NCBI GenBank assembly: GCA_018697195.1
Contig: CM031864.1
Span: forward strand, 15,319,286 to 15,383,285
Length of the DNA: 64,000 bases
Direction of reading: 5' to 3'
From: Certhia americana
Taxonomy: Eukaryota; Chordata; Aves; Passeriformes; Certhiidae
The position numbers and the translations under genes are program-made. Below the pieces are notes generated by a model that did no database searches, was not told where the DNA came from, and was given only the letters and a program-made list of their open reading frames with translations. Positions 25,301 to 40,300 of this stretch are shown here, piece after piece. The first letter of the stretch is position 1. The number at the start of each line of letters is the position of its first letter.

Positions 25301-28300
25301 AACATTTTATTAAAATCGTCAGAGCAATGATGTTAAGGCAGGTTTAGGTCATGCAAATTTGTCGTTATGATACATTGACATAAAAAATGGATACAAGGAA
25401 AAAAAGGAAAAATTGGTGCACTTGTAAAGTAAACTTAGAGGTTTCAGATTTTAAATGGTGAAATCTACCCTTAGGCTTAACTTAAAAAACATATGCAAAT
25501 TTATTTGACTTCACCCAAGTAAGGGCTTTTCTTGCAACCAATGCAGCCAGAAACATATATGTCAAATTTAGGTTAAAATTCAAATAATCAAATTTTTTTA
25601 ACCCTAAATGCTGCTATTGCTTCTGTGTTTGAACAGATACAGTTCACTATGTGTTATAGTCAGTAAATTTCCATTACTACAAATCATGACAAAATGTAGA
25701 AGTCCTGCTGCTTCTTCTAATTTCATTTCAACTATATCCTATAAATCCTAGCATGTTTCATTACATTCTATAGTTATTTGCTATCCATTATTAATTTAAA
25801 CTAAGTCTTTGAAAAGAAACCCTGTTATGTCCTCAAAAAATAAAATTAAAATTGCATTCCCTGAATGATAATGTAAATACATTTAAATATATACCTCCAT
25901 CTGCAAGGCAGCATTTGACTCAAACAAAGCTTGAACAGCAGCATTGAGATCCACTTGTTTCTACAAAACAGGTATTTCAGAATATAAAGAGATGAACAAG
26001 AATATACAAAAGTGCAGGTGGTATATTCTTTGAGCTGTGGAACAAGCAGTACATTTGTAGAGAATCCTATTAATTTCACTTTCAATAAAGAACTGTATTA
26101 TACGTTAGGATTGTTACAGAATTTACCCTTGGTCCTGGTGGTCCAGGTGGTCCCTGGAAAATAGGAAAAAACATATATTAGGTGCTTCACATCCTTAGAT
26201 AGTGCAGTCAAAATGGAAAAATACAGGCACAGATTTTTGTGTACTTACAGGTGGCCCAGGCTGGCCCTGTCGTCCGTGAGGCCCCTGGAAGAAATGGAGA
26301 TAGAATGCAATACTTATACATTAAAGTATCTTGGTTTACATTTATGTATTTATTTAATCACAAAAATGTCCCAATGTGTGATAAGAAGGTGTGATACCAG
26401 ATGTGTTAAAGTTGTAGATAATTAACTACTATTGTTAAAGCACCCTGCTCCACGTACATATGAGTATTAATGCTAGAATTGCTGTGTTGTCTGGTTCCTT
26501 GTTCCTCCAATTACTTCTGATATGAAGGGAACATTAAAAGTCATATAAATCATTAATTTATATTATATAATATATTATATTATATATATTGTATGTTATA
26601 TATAATATTCTATAATGTGCCATACAGTGTGCCAGTGTTATATGTATGCTGATAAGGTAAGTACTAGAAGGGGTAAATAATCACAAGAACATTGTAAATA
26701 ATGTTATCAGGAACTGCAAAAAACTAACTGATCCACTTTAATCCATGAGTGTGTGCCAGGCTTTTATCAGTTTAATTTATCAGCAGTGTCAATTTTCAGC
26801 CAGTACATGTTATGTTCATTGTTTTACAGTGATATGGCAGACTTCTTTCTATTCATGAAGTTATGCCCTTATTTTCTCATTTTAAGTGGCATCATTTTAG
26901 TATGTAGGATGATTGCAGAGGAGAGGAGGAAAAGGAACTGCTTTTCTCTAGTTTACAGTACCTACAATGCATGTAAATCTGAGTTTTAGGCTGCCTTAGG
27001 ATTGAACATGGACCTTTCCAATACAATATACCCATCTGAATTACTCTTTCTTTGATCAACTATTCACATTAAGCTGGAATGGTTGTGGATATTTATTACT
27101 ATGCAGTGACACTTCTGTCCCTGATAGATTTTTATCTTCAAGCTCTAAATACTCAAAGCTTCTAGGGGCAATTGTAACAAATAATGGCACAAATGATGAC
27201 AACGAAAAGAATCGGTAGCAGTGCCTTAAGAAGAGAGAAAGAAAAGGAATGAAAGGCATGGGCTAGATCTGCACCTTAAATTACTAAAACCCTTTCAACA
27301 CAGCTAAGTCAATTTAAGCAGAACATTCTTTTGTCAGTGCTGCTTGTACCAATTACTTGAGCACAATAAGCTGTTCCAGCAAAAGCCCTCATACGTCAGT
27401 ACGGTCACGCTAGTACTAAATCTCTGCCAAAAGAGAAATAATCTGATGTGACGTGGTCACACTGACAAAAGCTGTGAAACTGATCTAGTCAAATAGGAAT
27501 TAAGCTGTAAATCACTTGATATAGTAATAACAAGTGTTTCTGCTGTGAGATCTCACAGCAAGCGAGATCTGTGTCAATGTCACATCATGCTACAACTGCT
27601 GAACTTGGGCCTCAAGCTGCCAAAAGCAAGGGCAGCTGGAAATGGTTAAAAGAAAGACCAGATTCAATCTAATGTTAATTCATGTATATTTTAAAAAAAA
27701 GGATCTCAAACCAGATAGGAGCAATGTACCTAAGTCACTGAGGCTGCAAATTTATCAGTTCTTAGGTCCTAAGGCAGAACATGTGGTAGTGGCAGGGAAT
27801 GCATCTGCTAGAGGTTACAATGACAGCTGCTCAGCTGAAGTGTGTCTGCACATCACCTGCCCTGGCCATGCTGGAGGGGTCAGATGCTGAATTATGAAGG
27901 AGATGAAAAGTGAAGGCCAACATAAAATTCCAAGCATCAGCTCTATCCAAGACTATGTTGATGGACTGTAAATGGCTTTGATGTAAGATCCATGTTTTGT
28001 ATGTGTTCTTTGGAGAATAGAGGAAATTCAAAAATGAGGTAATTTCTGGATGTTTAGGTAGATGATTTTCTGATACTTAACCAAGAAGACCTTATTAAGA
28101 TAAGGCCCATAGATTGCAAATATTGTGAGCTTTTCAACTGAAAAAAAAACCAAATGAAAAAGCTACATCCTGACCCTATTTATTTATGTTTCATCCACTT
28201 ACACCTATAGAAGGGACTGGAAGCCATCTTTTACGTAGATATTTGGTGATTAACATCTTTATAAAAGATGCTAATCATTTATGTTGGAAAATAGAAATAA

Positions 28301-31300
28301 AAGAACAAGTAATTTTAGCTTATGTAGTACTAATAGTGTGGATATCCCTGTTGGTTGTGTGTCAAGTACCTAGCTTTCTTTACTTTTCTGAGTTTAATTA
28401 TTGCCCAGCTTGAAATTTTATTTGAAATCCTATTACTATTAAATATGCATAAAATATCATCATTATTAACTATTACAAAACCAATCCGAGTTTACAGAGA
28501 TTACACTCACTGTTTTGGCATAGCTCCTCAGCTGTTGCAAATCAATTGGGTTTCACAGAGCTATACTGTTGTATGCCAGCTGGGAAAGCTGACTGCACGT
28601 TTAATTAATCAGGTCAGGTGCTCAGGTGCTGTCAGGCTGCTCCAGGACACTCTCAGTCTCATGTGAATATATTCCTGGCCTGGCTGATCATGCTTGACCA
28701 AGTATGTTTAGTATAAAATGAAAGAGAAAGTGTGAAAAAGAAGCTTGAGAAAAAATTTTGACATTGTAAGGACATATTTGCTTATCTTGGCTCAGGACTA
28801 GATTATGCAAATACCAAATCAAGGAAAGGTACAAAGTCTTCAGCAGTTTGTCCCTAAGTAACCAGTGCACTAGGATGAATAGATGTCCTTGTTCTGAACA
28901 CTGAGATTTAGACATTCCAGTATATTTCTTAGATGACTGAATGCTTCAGTAAATGTTCTAAGTTCTTGGCATGTGTCACCACTTTAAGGCTCAAGAAGTC
29001 TTGGGACAAGAGCAGTTCAAATTTAAAGCAGGTTCTGAGATAGAACTGAATGTTTTAAAAATAAACCCCTGCACTGTTCCAATGAGTTTAAGGTATTTTG
29101 CAAAAGAGGAATGTCATTTGTCTTGATTCACTGTCTCCTTGCCAGTAAAACCCATGGGAAAAAAAAAAGAGGTAAATACTGAATGCTATTTATGAGCTAC
29201 TTTGTGGAATATCACATTTCTTAAATACATTAAAACTTCAGAGAGCTGTAGCAATTATCTTTACAAATCTTTAAAATATAATGGTACTTGCACAGAGTAG
29301 GAATTTTACCAATGCTCTTTTTTTCTGCTGCAGAGCAGAAAAATAAGGCTAAATGACACTTTTCATGAACTAGGTTAATTGCTAAATCTTTTACTGGAAT
29401 GTACCGGATTACTTTTACAAATCCACTTAATTTAACCTTTGGTCGCATTAGAATTTAAGTGAGAAAAGTGTAATTCCAGTTCATAAAAACAAAAGCAGAG
29501 ACTAGACCAGTTAGTTTCAGTGTGTTCTTTAATTCTTTAAACACTCCACTTGATTGAACTGAAGTTCAAAGGCCAAAATCCCAATCTTTTACTAATGCTG
29601 AGAGGCCCTGATTTTACATACAATAGTACATATGCTTAACTTTGAAAGCATGATGAATCCCAAGGACATCCATATTTTCTAAGAATTTTTAATTCTTAAA
29701 GAGAGTATTTTTAACAAAGAATGTGTGCTTCACCACTGGCCTTGATAAGAAGACATGATTTTACTTTCCATGTTTTCTGGGGATAAAAGGACATTTCTTT
29801 CTAGTAATAAACTCTGTAATCCTGACAGACCAAAAAACATAACTAAATATACTACAAAAAGGTTAAAATCTATGTGACTCTAGGAAGAATGCCAATATAA
29901 ATTTTAAAGGTATAAAGTAAAGCTCAGAATACACAGTTGGATGAAAAAAATTTGGTCTCATTTGTTTGTGAAAGTAGTTGGAAATTAATCCCTTTCATGG
30001 GGGAAAGTAATGCCACTGTATATGATTTAAAATGAAACATTCTTCTTCTGAAGACATCCTTACTAGATTAACTCATCTTGATGAATTCAAGAACTTATTT
30101 AGGAAATAACTTCTTAAACATCAGCACCAATAATGGAAACAGATGTTTCTTGTTCACCATTTTTGGATGCTTTTTTAAGGATTTTTTTTGGCTTTTTTTT
30201 TTTTTTTTTTTTTTGAAGTGTCAGCATTTTTAGCTCTATGCTGTCATTACAATTCTTAAAAACAAATTGTAGAAAAAGACAGCTAAGATGCATAACAGCA
30301 AATTGAGAAACTAGTTTTCATCTTATTATGAGATAGCAATTGCCTCAAGAGCATTAGAATCAAAGAGGAGAGTTCTCCAAGACACAGACAAGAAGCTTCA
30401 TTCTAAGCTTTAACTTTTTAAAACATTTTGAATATCTCAGATTTATTTTTCAAAACTTTTATGAGGCGGTTTGATTGAATTTTTTTGGAGGTGGCTCCTA
30501 AAAGCAAAATACAATAAGTGAAATGAAATAATTTTAAGTGAGATGGGGTGAAAATGTAAGAGAAACAGGAAGATTGTATCTGCTAGCTACTGGAAAACGA
30601 ACTAATACATCTGTCATAGAAGGTAATATCATAGTTATCAACTTTGTATTTGCTGTAAATATGGTAACTGACTTTTCATATAGCCATAATTAATTGGATA
30701 CTTTATTGGCTCTAACACAAATTTAATATTAAATCCAATGTTCATAAATGTACAACGACTTGCTGAAAAATGAAAGACAGAAAATTCATAACCCATCAGT
30801 GCTGCCCATTGTTCCTACAGCTGGAATGCATTGCATGGACACCCACCCACAGGTCTAGGCTTCTCCTGAGCTTCTCCCTTTGCAGACAAGGAGATACAGA
30901 TCTAGGAACATGTGCATGCTGTGAGGCACTAGATCTTTGATAACAAATGAGACACAAGATTTTCCTTTTAGATCTGAACATGGACAGATTTGGAGTATGT
31001 GACTGCTGGATGACTAGGGGCCATATGGCTCAGCAGCTCACACCCACTGGGCACATCTGCACAAGTCAACTTGAACAAGAAGGTCAGACTTCCAACACAG
31101 GCAACCAGCTTTCTTGGGCAGTGCTCTCCAGGAGCACAGCACGACTGCCTGGCATTCAGAGCACACATGACTACATTCGGCACAACACAGGAATAGATTT
31201 TACACAGCTGAAAGAATGAAAGCACAAAAGTTGTTTCATCTTACCATTTCACCCCTCATGCCCTTTTCACCTCTCGGTCCCTGTAAGAAAGAGCAGCTGT

Positions 31301-34300
31301 TAATCTGACATGCTTTCTAGCTGCCTAGGACTGAAATAAGCAGATTAATATCCATGAGAATTGTACTGCTCACATGAGAAGTCCAGTCTCATCTATGGAA
31401 GTATTTACAGCTCTGGGGGTTTAATTTTCCTGTACCATTAGAAAATTAAATTAGTTGAAAACATCTTGTAATTCCTATATGTGGAAAGCTGTGTTCTTCA
31501 GCTTGCAAGTATGTTTTCTTTCAGTAATTTTAACTGTGTTGTCCATCGATCAGCTGTGTTCTCCACAATTTCATCCAGATTAAATACACCAGTGCTTCAC
31601 CATTTTTAGAGAACAAAACTCAATACTCTCCATCACTGAAGAAATCCATTCACCACATATATGCTTTTATTATTAGTTCTACTTTCATAATCAGATTAGA
31701 CACTTTTTATGTCCCAATTTTTGGCTGGTTTTGAAATTAAATTGTGTTCCTAAGGATGGCAACAATCTCAAAATTCTTCTCTGGAAAAATTTTGCATCTT
31801 GATGGCTCCATTTCATAACACGTGGAAGTAATCTTCAACTAGAATGTTTCTTGATGATAATGGCAAACTTACATTCACTATGAAGTCTATTAAAAGCCTT
31901 CATACAAGTGCACACAGCTATAAAGTTTTCTTCCTCAGTGCAATTGAAAAGAATGGAGCAAGACAAAGTACTGATTCTTCCACCAAATGGAAAGAATTAT
32001 AGATGGGACATTCCCCTTCCCTCTATTTCACTTGTGAATATTTGTATTTATTACTTTTATTGTATATTTACTATTTTCATGATTATATTGATTTTCAGAC
32101 ATTCTCATTTACTCCAAGTCTACTTGATCTGGCAGAGGAACATTCATAGTACAAAGAGCTTCTAAAACTGCCTTACATGGTTGGGTGGTCTGTAGACATG
32201 AGCCACGGGGTCCTCTTACAAAACAAATCTGGCTCTGGTACCGTGAGTGTGAGAAGAGATGGAAACAGGGATGAGGGCAGAGCTCCCCTGGTGCAGGGAA
32301 CCTGGGGTGCATTGAAGGTTGTCAGAGAGGCCACAATGATGTTTGAGTTGTAACATCAGTACCTGGAAAATTCTTACAAGGGCTCATGGGCACTCCCAAA
32401 ATGTCTAGAGGGGTACTCTGGACAGTTCAGCCCAAAGAAATAAAAAATAAACTATATTGAAACTGAGTGTGTATATTTTCTAGACATATCTCAGACCAAA
32501 GGCTGAGAAAGAATACCCAGGTGGTAATTACTGTGTGCTGTTTTACACCTTGACTTGCCCACTGCCCCTGTACATGTGCCCTCTGCACGCTGTACTTAGG
32601 TAGAAAGCCATTGCAATTACATTTTGTCACTGGTTTTGTAATTTTTTTCTTGTTTGTAGTTTAGATGCTGAAGTCACATATACTAACTTACCAGCATGGT
32701 ATAACAAGGAAGGTCCTGTTAGTTGCTATTCACAAACAGAAATAAGAAAGTTGCTAGTTGAAAAACAAGATAATTAAACAGAAGAATAGTAAAATAAAAA
32801 AATTATGCAAAAGTGAAGGGAAACTTACAGGCCTGCCAGTTGGGCCTGCTATTCCTTCTTGACCAACTGGGCCAATATATCCCTGTAAACAAACAAAGAA
32901 TTTATTACTTCAATGTATTTCCAAAATGAAGAAACTCTTCATGACATGTCCTGGTTTAAAGTTGCTCAGCACACAGACCTGTCAAATATCCAAAGATCAT
33001 GGTGATACCCTCTAAATATTGAGTGCACATTACAATAAAATCAGTAAGTATTTTATTAATTTGTAATAGTTGTGCTTCAAAAGCACCCACACATATTTTA
33101 ATGTGAAAACTGATGCACTAAAAACAGCAGGAACTTAAGTACTCTGATTACAAAAGACCACATATTTATTGAGCTACAACCAGCCATATCTTGCGTTATA
33201 TTACTGTCCACAAAGACTCTTGTAAGGCTGCTAAAATGCCACTTTTCAGTTCCATTTCACTTGGACCAAACTGCTTGTGTCCAGTGTCTAGCTCATACAG
33301 GAATGTTTAGAAAAATAAAGTAGCTATTAGAACAGTCCCCTAAAGCTGCTGCTCCATATCTGGTTAACTAAACAAATTCAGTTCTGTGATGGCAAAGGTG
33401 GCAGTGAGAGAATGTGTGGCAGTAAGGCTTCCCATGCCTCAACCTTTCACACTTGATGCCACACTGGACGCAAAAACTGCTAGTGATGTTTCCATGTTTT
33501 TTGGTGAGTAGTAAAGCAGAACATCATGAAGAACGAGCTAATGAAGGTTAGGAACATTTTAGATAAAAAAGAAAATACTCATTAAAAAAATGAATGACTA
33601 CCTATTAATCAATAATGCCTGAGCACCACTGTGTCATACTGCAGGCAAAGTATTTTCTTTTGCTGTAGAACAGTTACACAATCAGCAGTTTTGCCAGTAA
33701 GAAGAATGTTCAATTTCAATAGACAAAGAAACACAAAGTTGAAAAGTTACACTAGAAGATCCACACTTAACCAGCAGAACTTGCTTTTTTCTTTAAAGAT
33801 TAAGGGCCAAGCTCTGTCTGTGTGTCTGCATGCATGATGTAACCACAGCAGTGCTTCATCTAGACTCAGAAAGGTTTGGGTAGAGGCTTCTGGCCTTGTT
33901 AATAAGAAAAAGATGATTCTCTAAGTTAAAAATGTGTGCCACTAGCAAACCATCCTAACAATCTCTTTCATGTAGTGAAACACTTACGACTTGGCCTTTT
34001 GGACCTTTTGGGCCCAGAATTCCAACTAAGCCAATGTCCCCTGCAGGACCCTGAAAATGCAAAGGAACAGTTTAATCAAACATAAACATTAGCTATCCAC
34101 TTGTTTCAAACTCTTGTAATCAGTGAAAGTAAGATAATTTCTAAGAGCAGTAACAGTGAAAATACCAAGTGCACTGACCCAGAATGTTTGTCCTTAGACA
34201 GGGAGTACACAGTTCTGCTTACCACGTTCCAATAGTTCAGAGATATTTTGAACAAATCAGTGTTAAAGCTGATTAATTCTATGCTTTCATAATGTTCTCA

Positions 34301-37300
34301 CTCTCTAAATAGCTTATGATCTAAGAGAAAAGAAAAAGCACGTACTTTTGGACCTGGGAATCCTTGAAACCCCATTAAACCTTGATCTCCATCTTCTCCC
34401 TGTAATAGGAGCAGGCATCTTTACCATTAGTTCATGTTGTTAACTCTTGGACTACTTGTTTTGCATCAACTACTGTGATTACGTACAATCTGTCCTTTCA
34501 GTCCAGTGTCTCCAGCTGGTCCTTGGTCACCTTGTGATCCTGGAATGCCTCTTTTGCCTCGCTTTCCTGGATGACCTAGAAGCCCTCTCTCACCCTGTCA
34601 ATAAGAAAAGATTCCTTTTATTACAATTATGGAAGTTACAGATTTAATAACAGGTTTCCTGTCAGAAGAGTGGAACATGCTTTCTCCGTAAGAAATAGAC
34701 TTTTCCCATTAATTTTACTGTACACTAAAATGCAAATGTGATTTGACTGCTCCTTGAATTGGAAACAAAACTCATACACGTTGGATCAATTCTAGCATGG
34801 TATCTCTCAGTGTAGGTTGAAAGTAAATTTTCAAAATGATCCCCTGAGCAAGACACAGTGTACAAATGCCTTGCTGTTAGACTAAAAATCTACACTGATT
34901 CAAATGGAAACAAGACAAGTTCCTGCATGAGAAATCCTCTGAGGACTATCAAGTACACAGAAGACATGTCTAGCTCAGGAGGTTACTGAGGTGCAAAAGA
35001 CTGTGAATATACAGGTTTCATGATTTGGCTTATACTCTTCCCCAGGTTTTACCTTTGTGCTATTTGGTTTGAGTTAGTATGTGCATTATTAATGCTTATT
35101 CTGTATTATATGCAGCAAGTTTTCCCTCAACTCATCTATTTCTTGCCTTTCTCAGACTGCAGGCACGTCTGAGCAGGAACTACCTCCTACAGCTCATTGT
35201 CTAGGCAAAGAAGTAAAATTCAGAGGCACTGGCAATAAACACTGCAAATAATGAATACTAAATTATACTAAAATGTATTTATGAAATGATAACAAAGACA
35301 GTATTTCCAGTTTCCAAGTAACTTAAGGTTTTAAAGAATGGCTTATCAATAAAACCTCACAAAGAAAATGAGTTTAGATAAAAATCTTGATTTCAGATTA
35401 AAAATTCTCTTCTAAATAAAGAAAATTCTATTCAAAATGAAGAAAATTATCTGTAATTGTTACTTGTTCACTTGTTTTAAAACTGAAATGAGTCTAATTT
35501 ATATGAGGATATGCTGATATCAAGTACCTGGAACTGTCTGGAAAATGGAGCATATTCAGATTGCTTTCTTTCTGAAAGGGCTGAACAAAAACTATTTAAG
35601 TCCTGTGATAAATGATATACTGATTAGTCCCCAAACCTGAAACTTAAGCTTGAAGTTATGGTAATTCTCTGCTATTAGATTGCTTAGATGTTTAAATCAT
35701 CCTGACTATTCTAGTAGCTACAGAAGTTTAGAAATAAGTCAGGAAACATCTGACCCTAAAGATGGAGTGAATAAATACCAAGTGTTTTGATGGCTTCTGG
35801 AGTTGGGAATAGCATTCAGATGGATGAGATCTCTATTTTCAAATTACAATTTATAGAAATGTGGTAAACACAACTTGCAATCTTACCCTTCAAATAAGAC
35901 TGGATGCCCGTTACTCACATGATTAACAGCAGTGTGGCTTCACAGCCACTAAATGCAGCATGAAGTATAAGCAATATCAGCAAAATTGTACTTAAACAAC
36001 CAGATCCCATGTACCTACCTTTAGTCCAGGGGCTCCCATGGGCCCTGGCAATCCTGGCAATCCTTTGGGACCTCGAGCTCCAGGATAACCTGCTAGACCT
36101 GGTAAGCCTGGGTTTCCTTTATTGCCCTTAACAAATTGAAAATAATGGTTTACAAGTAGAACAGTCAAACATGTTTTTTCATTATATGCTGAAACAGGCA
36201 AATAACATAAAACCAGTTAAAACCACTTTCTGTATATATGGACACACATTGATAGTACATCAATATATATAAAAAAACAATCATCAGCAGTATAATCTGG
36301 ATTTCTGCTCATATTCCAAAAGTTAAAGGCTGAAAATAGTTTGAATTACACAGTATTCATTTTTCAAGAAGAATTAACTCCACATGAAACAAAATGAGAC
36401 TACCTTCCCAGAGAAATATTCCAAATTCAATACATTTATTTATAAGGATCAGGCATACTGGTAATACTAGTATGACTGTGCACACTCTGTAAAGATTCAC
36501 ACACAATAACATTACCACATGAAGAAAGATCAGAACATTTCTTATGAAAATGTATGGAAACATCAGCCTATAAACAAAAGCAACTATTTTAAATGAAAAA
36601 AACCCATGTTACTGAGTACATGGAGTTAAGCCGCTTGTGACAAAATGGAAATTTGTTACCATACAAATGAATATTTCTGTGATGTAATTTAACAGAAATA
36701 TGTGAGTATATAAATCTTCCTTATTTCCTATGATATTCTGTTAAGCAGTCATAGAAATAAAAGGGTCTTAAAAAACACGATTTTCATATTAGATGTGATT
36801 TTCTGGTCTTTTGAATACGGTGCTGTGGCTTATAGATGAATAGACTGATAAACTTATAGTAAAAGTTCTGCTTTTTTTACTTGCTGGGGCAAAAAGTGGT
36901 TATAAGCCTCCCTGTATTACAAACTGTAATGGGATAATGGAGTTGTCTTTACTATAATTGTATGAAATTTTTAGTGGAAAGGCAAAATGTAAAAATTCTT
37001 TGGGGTGATTGTCCTAAATCCAGCTCCAAACAATTTTAAGAACTTGGAAGAGGTTCATGAACTGAGACTGGAGAGGCTTGAGTAGGGTGCACCTGCCCCC
37101 TATGGGTAACTTGTTTAATTTTCTCTTGCTTCAACCAGATTAGAAACGTATACCTGAAACAACAGTGCCTCATCCAGCATTTTAGCTAATTCCTAATGCC
37201 AAATCTAACTTGGCAATCTTTTATAACAATTATTAGTCCATCTGAATAGAACCACTGAGAAATTCATACTGGAAATCAAAGTGGTCAGACTTTCAATGAT

Positions 37301-40300
37301 GAGAACTACTCAAGGAATCTTCCTCCCCACTCTGGAGGGACTGAATGAAGAGCTGTCACTGCTCCCAGAGGCAGCAGGTCACCACCTTTGGCCCACAGCA
37401 AAGAACAGTCAGACAAAAAAAAACATTTCCAAGAATGTTTATAGATAACCTCACATACCTAATACTCTGTTTTCACTGGTTTTGGACAAAGCTTCGTAAG
37501 TATTTAGGCAGCGAGACATACGTTACAAATACCAAGTGAACAAGGAAAATGTGGGATTGTCTCAGACCCTGAGAGGAAATAGGCTCAGGCTCATTTTCAG
37601 GAACAGAATTGTGCAGTCTCTAAAAATCGACTTTTACTTAGCTGTCATACACCAATGAAACAGTTCTTTTTACAGCACACTTCCCTTAGGCTGACTTTAT
37701 ATCTTGGATGGATTATCAGTAGCAAAAGAGAAAGAAAACAAAAAAATTGGTCTGATTTTCAAGATACTCAGGGAACTGAGAATGGTCTCTTCTTTTTAAA
37801 TACCTTAACCCTGGAAAATCTGTAATGCAAAATGACATAAAGGAAATGTGGAAAGCAATTTACCTTAGGGCCAGGCTTCCCTGACAGCCCAGTCTTTCCA
37901 GAGTTCCCAGGAATGCCTTCCGGTCCAGGGTACCCCATTGCTCCTTTCTGTCCTGGTAGCCCTGGTTTTCCCTTGAAAAAAATTCAAATCATATATAGCA
38001 CTATTGGCTCTCTTCATCTTCACCCTCCCATAACCAGGTTTCAGCCACAGTATTTCCTGAACCCTACATAACAACAGACCCAGTGATATGAAAGAATAGT
38101 CACAGAGGGAGTTCTGAGTTAGGACGTTTGGTTTGGAATTCTACTGTTTAACCTTAGACTTGCTCTGCCAAGGGATCTGAGCAACTTCAGCTGAAATCAT
38201 GGGACTGACTCCTTTGTGTGCCAGGCCTGGAAGATGCCTGAGAGCGTCAATTCTAAATTGACGTGAGGAAACCTGATGAAGTCATCTATTTATCCCTGGA
38301 AAAAACCCAACCATGTACCTTTTCAGCATGTATTTTACTAAATGGTCAGTACTGGACTTTTACAAATTTATGCTGTTCAAATTGGAACATATTAAAAATA
38401 CAAATTTATAATATGGCAAGTTTGTGGTTACTGTTGCTATACTTGAACAAAAAAGGTCTCATGTCACATCCAACAGAGGAACACAGATTTCTTTCCTTAC
38501 AATTATTTCCCTTTAGACTGACATATACTGTCTTAAGAGGCTTGGAGTTCTGCACAAATCTGTCCATGAATGCCCTTTCTTGGAAATGTTAAATGTTCTA
38601 ACTACCACTCATTTTGTCTGAAAAAGTATAGGTAACACTCGCCATATAGAATATAAGAAGTGTGCCATCCTAATTTTATTTCTAACTTCTGGTTGCTTAA
38701 GTATCTTCATTCGGGATGTGCTTTGAAACTTCAAGTTCTAGTTTTACTGTCTTCTCCTCACTTCTCTGTATGTCTCGCTGAACTTCTCCTTTGCCTGCTG
38801 AACAATCCCTGCAGCCATCCAAAAGAAAATACTGAGTATTTACAAAGGACACACAGTTCCTTGTCTTCAAAAGGCTCCTCTTGCACTCTGCCCAGCAGGT
38901 ACAAGCTCTGTGCAACAGCTGCATTTCTCCAGTTACTGACAATGTTTTGATGTGAGGTAGTAAAAGTTATTTACAGTATGTGCTTGTGTGACATTATTTA
39001 TTAGGGGACCAAAATAACCTTGATGCATTTTGTTCTTCATTATGTTTACAGAACACCTACTGCTTCCTGCTCTGTTTTCTCCCTCAGGGAGAAGGGCATG
39101 CAAGTCAGCTCCTCTACAGTAACTCAAGAAAAAAAGTTTAAAATTTCAGCTCAGGCAAGCAAGAGAAATAAATAAACCTCAAGGCATATACCACATGTAT
39201 CCATCATGGATATACAGAACCAAGCTTCTGTAGGCTGCAGCAGATCAAAGAACTGATGGGGTCAGAAGTGAACACAAGTTCAGTTCTGTGCAATATATTG
39301 TGATAACTTCCAATGGACTCCAAAAATTATCTAATTAAATAACTTCACAAGTGGTAAGGACCTTGTTGTTAGTTGCACATCACTTCCATATGCTGAGTAA
39401 CTGAATAAAATTCACTATGATTTTACAGAATTTCAAAAATTATTAATATCCAAAAATGACAGGGGTTCTTTTACACTTCCTGGATAATAAGAAGGTTCTT
39501 TAGAGTGAATACAAGACCTTCTGGTAACCCTGACATGATTTAATTCTGGTTTTGTTAGCATTTTCTTTGTTTTATAATCTTAAAATAGGCAGTAGAATTT
39601 TGTTACTTACAGGAATTCCAGCTTTGCCTCCTTGACCTCTTGCTCCTTTCTTCCCTGTGGGTCCCTAGAAGTTATAAATATTTGTGAACTGACAAATGTC
39701 TTAAATTCAATCCCCTAAGAAGAGCTGAGGATTGTTCCCCTCTAGTATTCATGTCCACGTTGCCTGACTTGGGACGAGGTTATTCACATCTCAGGAGACA
39801 GCAGAAAGTTTTTCAAGTAAAAGCAAATACATTTTTGGCAGAATTGTGGATATTTTCCCCTGTTGTGAACCAGTTTTTAAAACTTTTCCAACAACAAGCA
39901 TAAAATGTTTTTCATCACAGATATGGTATTTTCCCCTGTATCAGCTACCCCTCTGTGAGTGGTGCACTTTTAGAGCATTTCCTGAACTCTTCCAAAGGGA
40001 AGTAATGAAAAGTAGGCAATGTAAATGCATTGAAACTCTGTGGAAAAGAATACCAGAAAACAATAGCATCACACATCACAGATGTGAACATTAGTTTTTA
40101 TCTAAGATCTACACAAAAGATAAAATTTTCTTAAAACCCGACTTTTTTTTTCATCTTGACTGATCTAGAAATTGGTAGTCTTACAAAACTGAGAGATACT
40201 GAGCAGATAATATTCTTGTAAGTGGTTTAGTGACATAGAGTCATGCACCAAGGGAGAAAAGCTCAGAATGGGTCAAAAGCTTCTCAGAGAACTTTGCTGT

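Larger units (their letters stand above)
26285..31244. other. COL24A1: Large COL24A1 intron (w27-w28)
   Basis: About 5 kb with no Gly-X-Y coding block on the minus strand. It contains the AT-rich tract and the poly(T) run listed separately. Confidence 0.6.
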
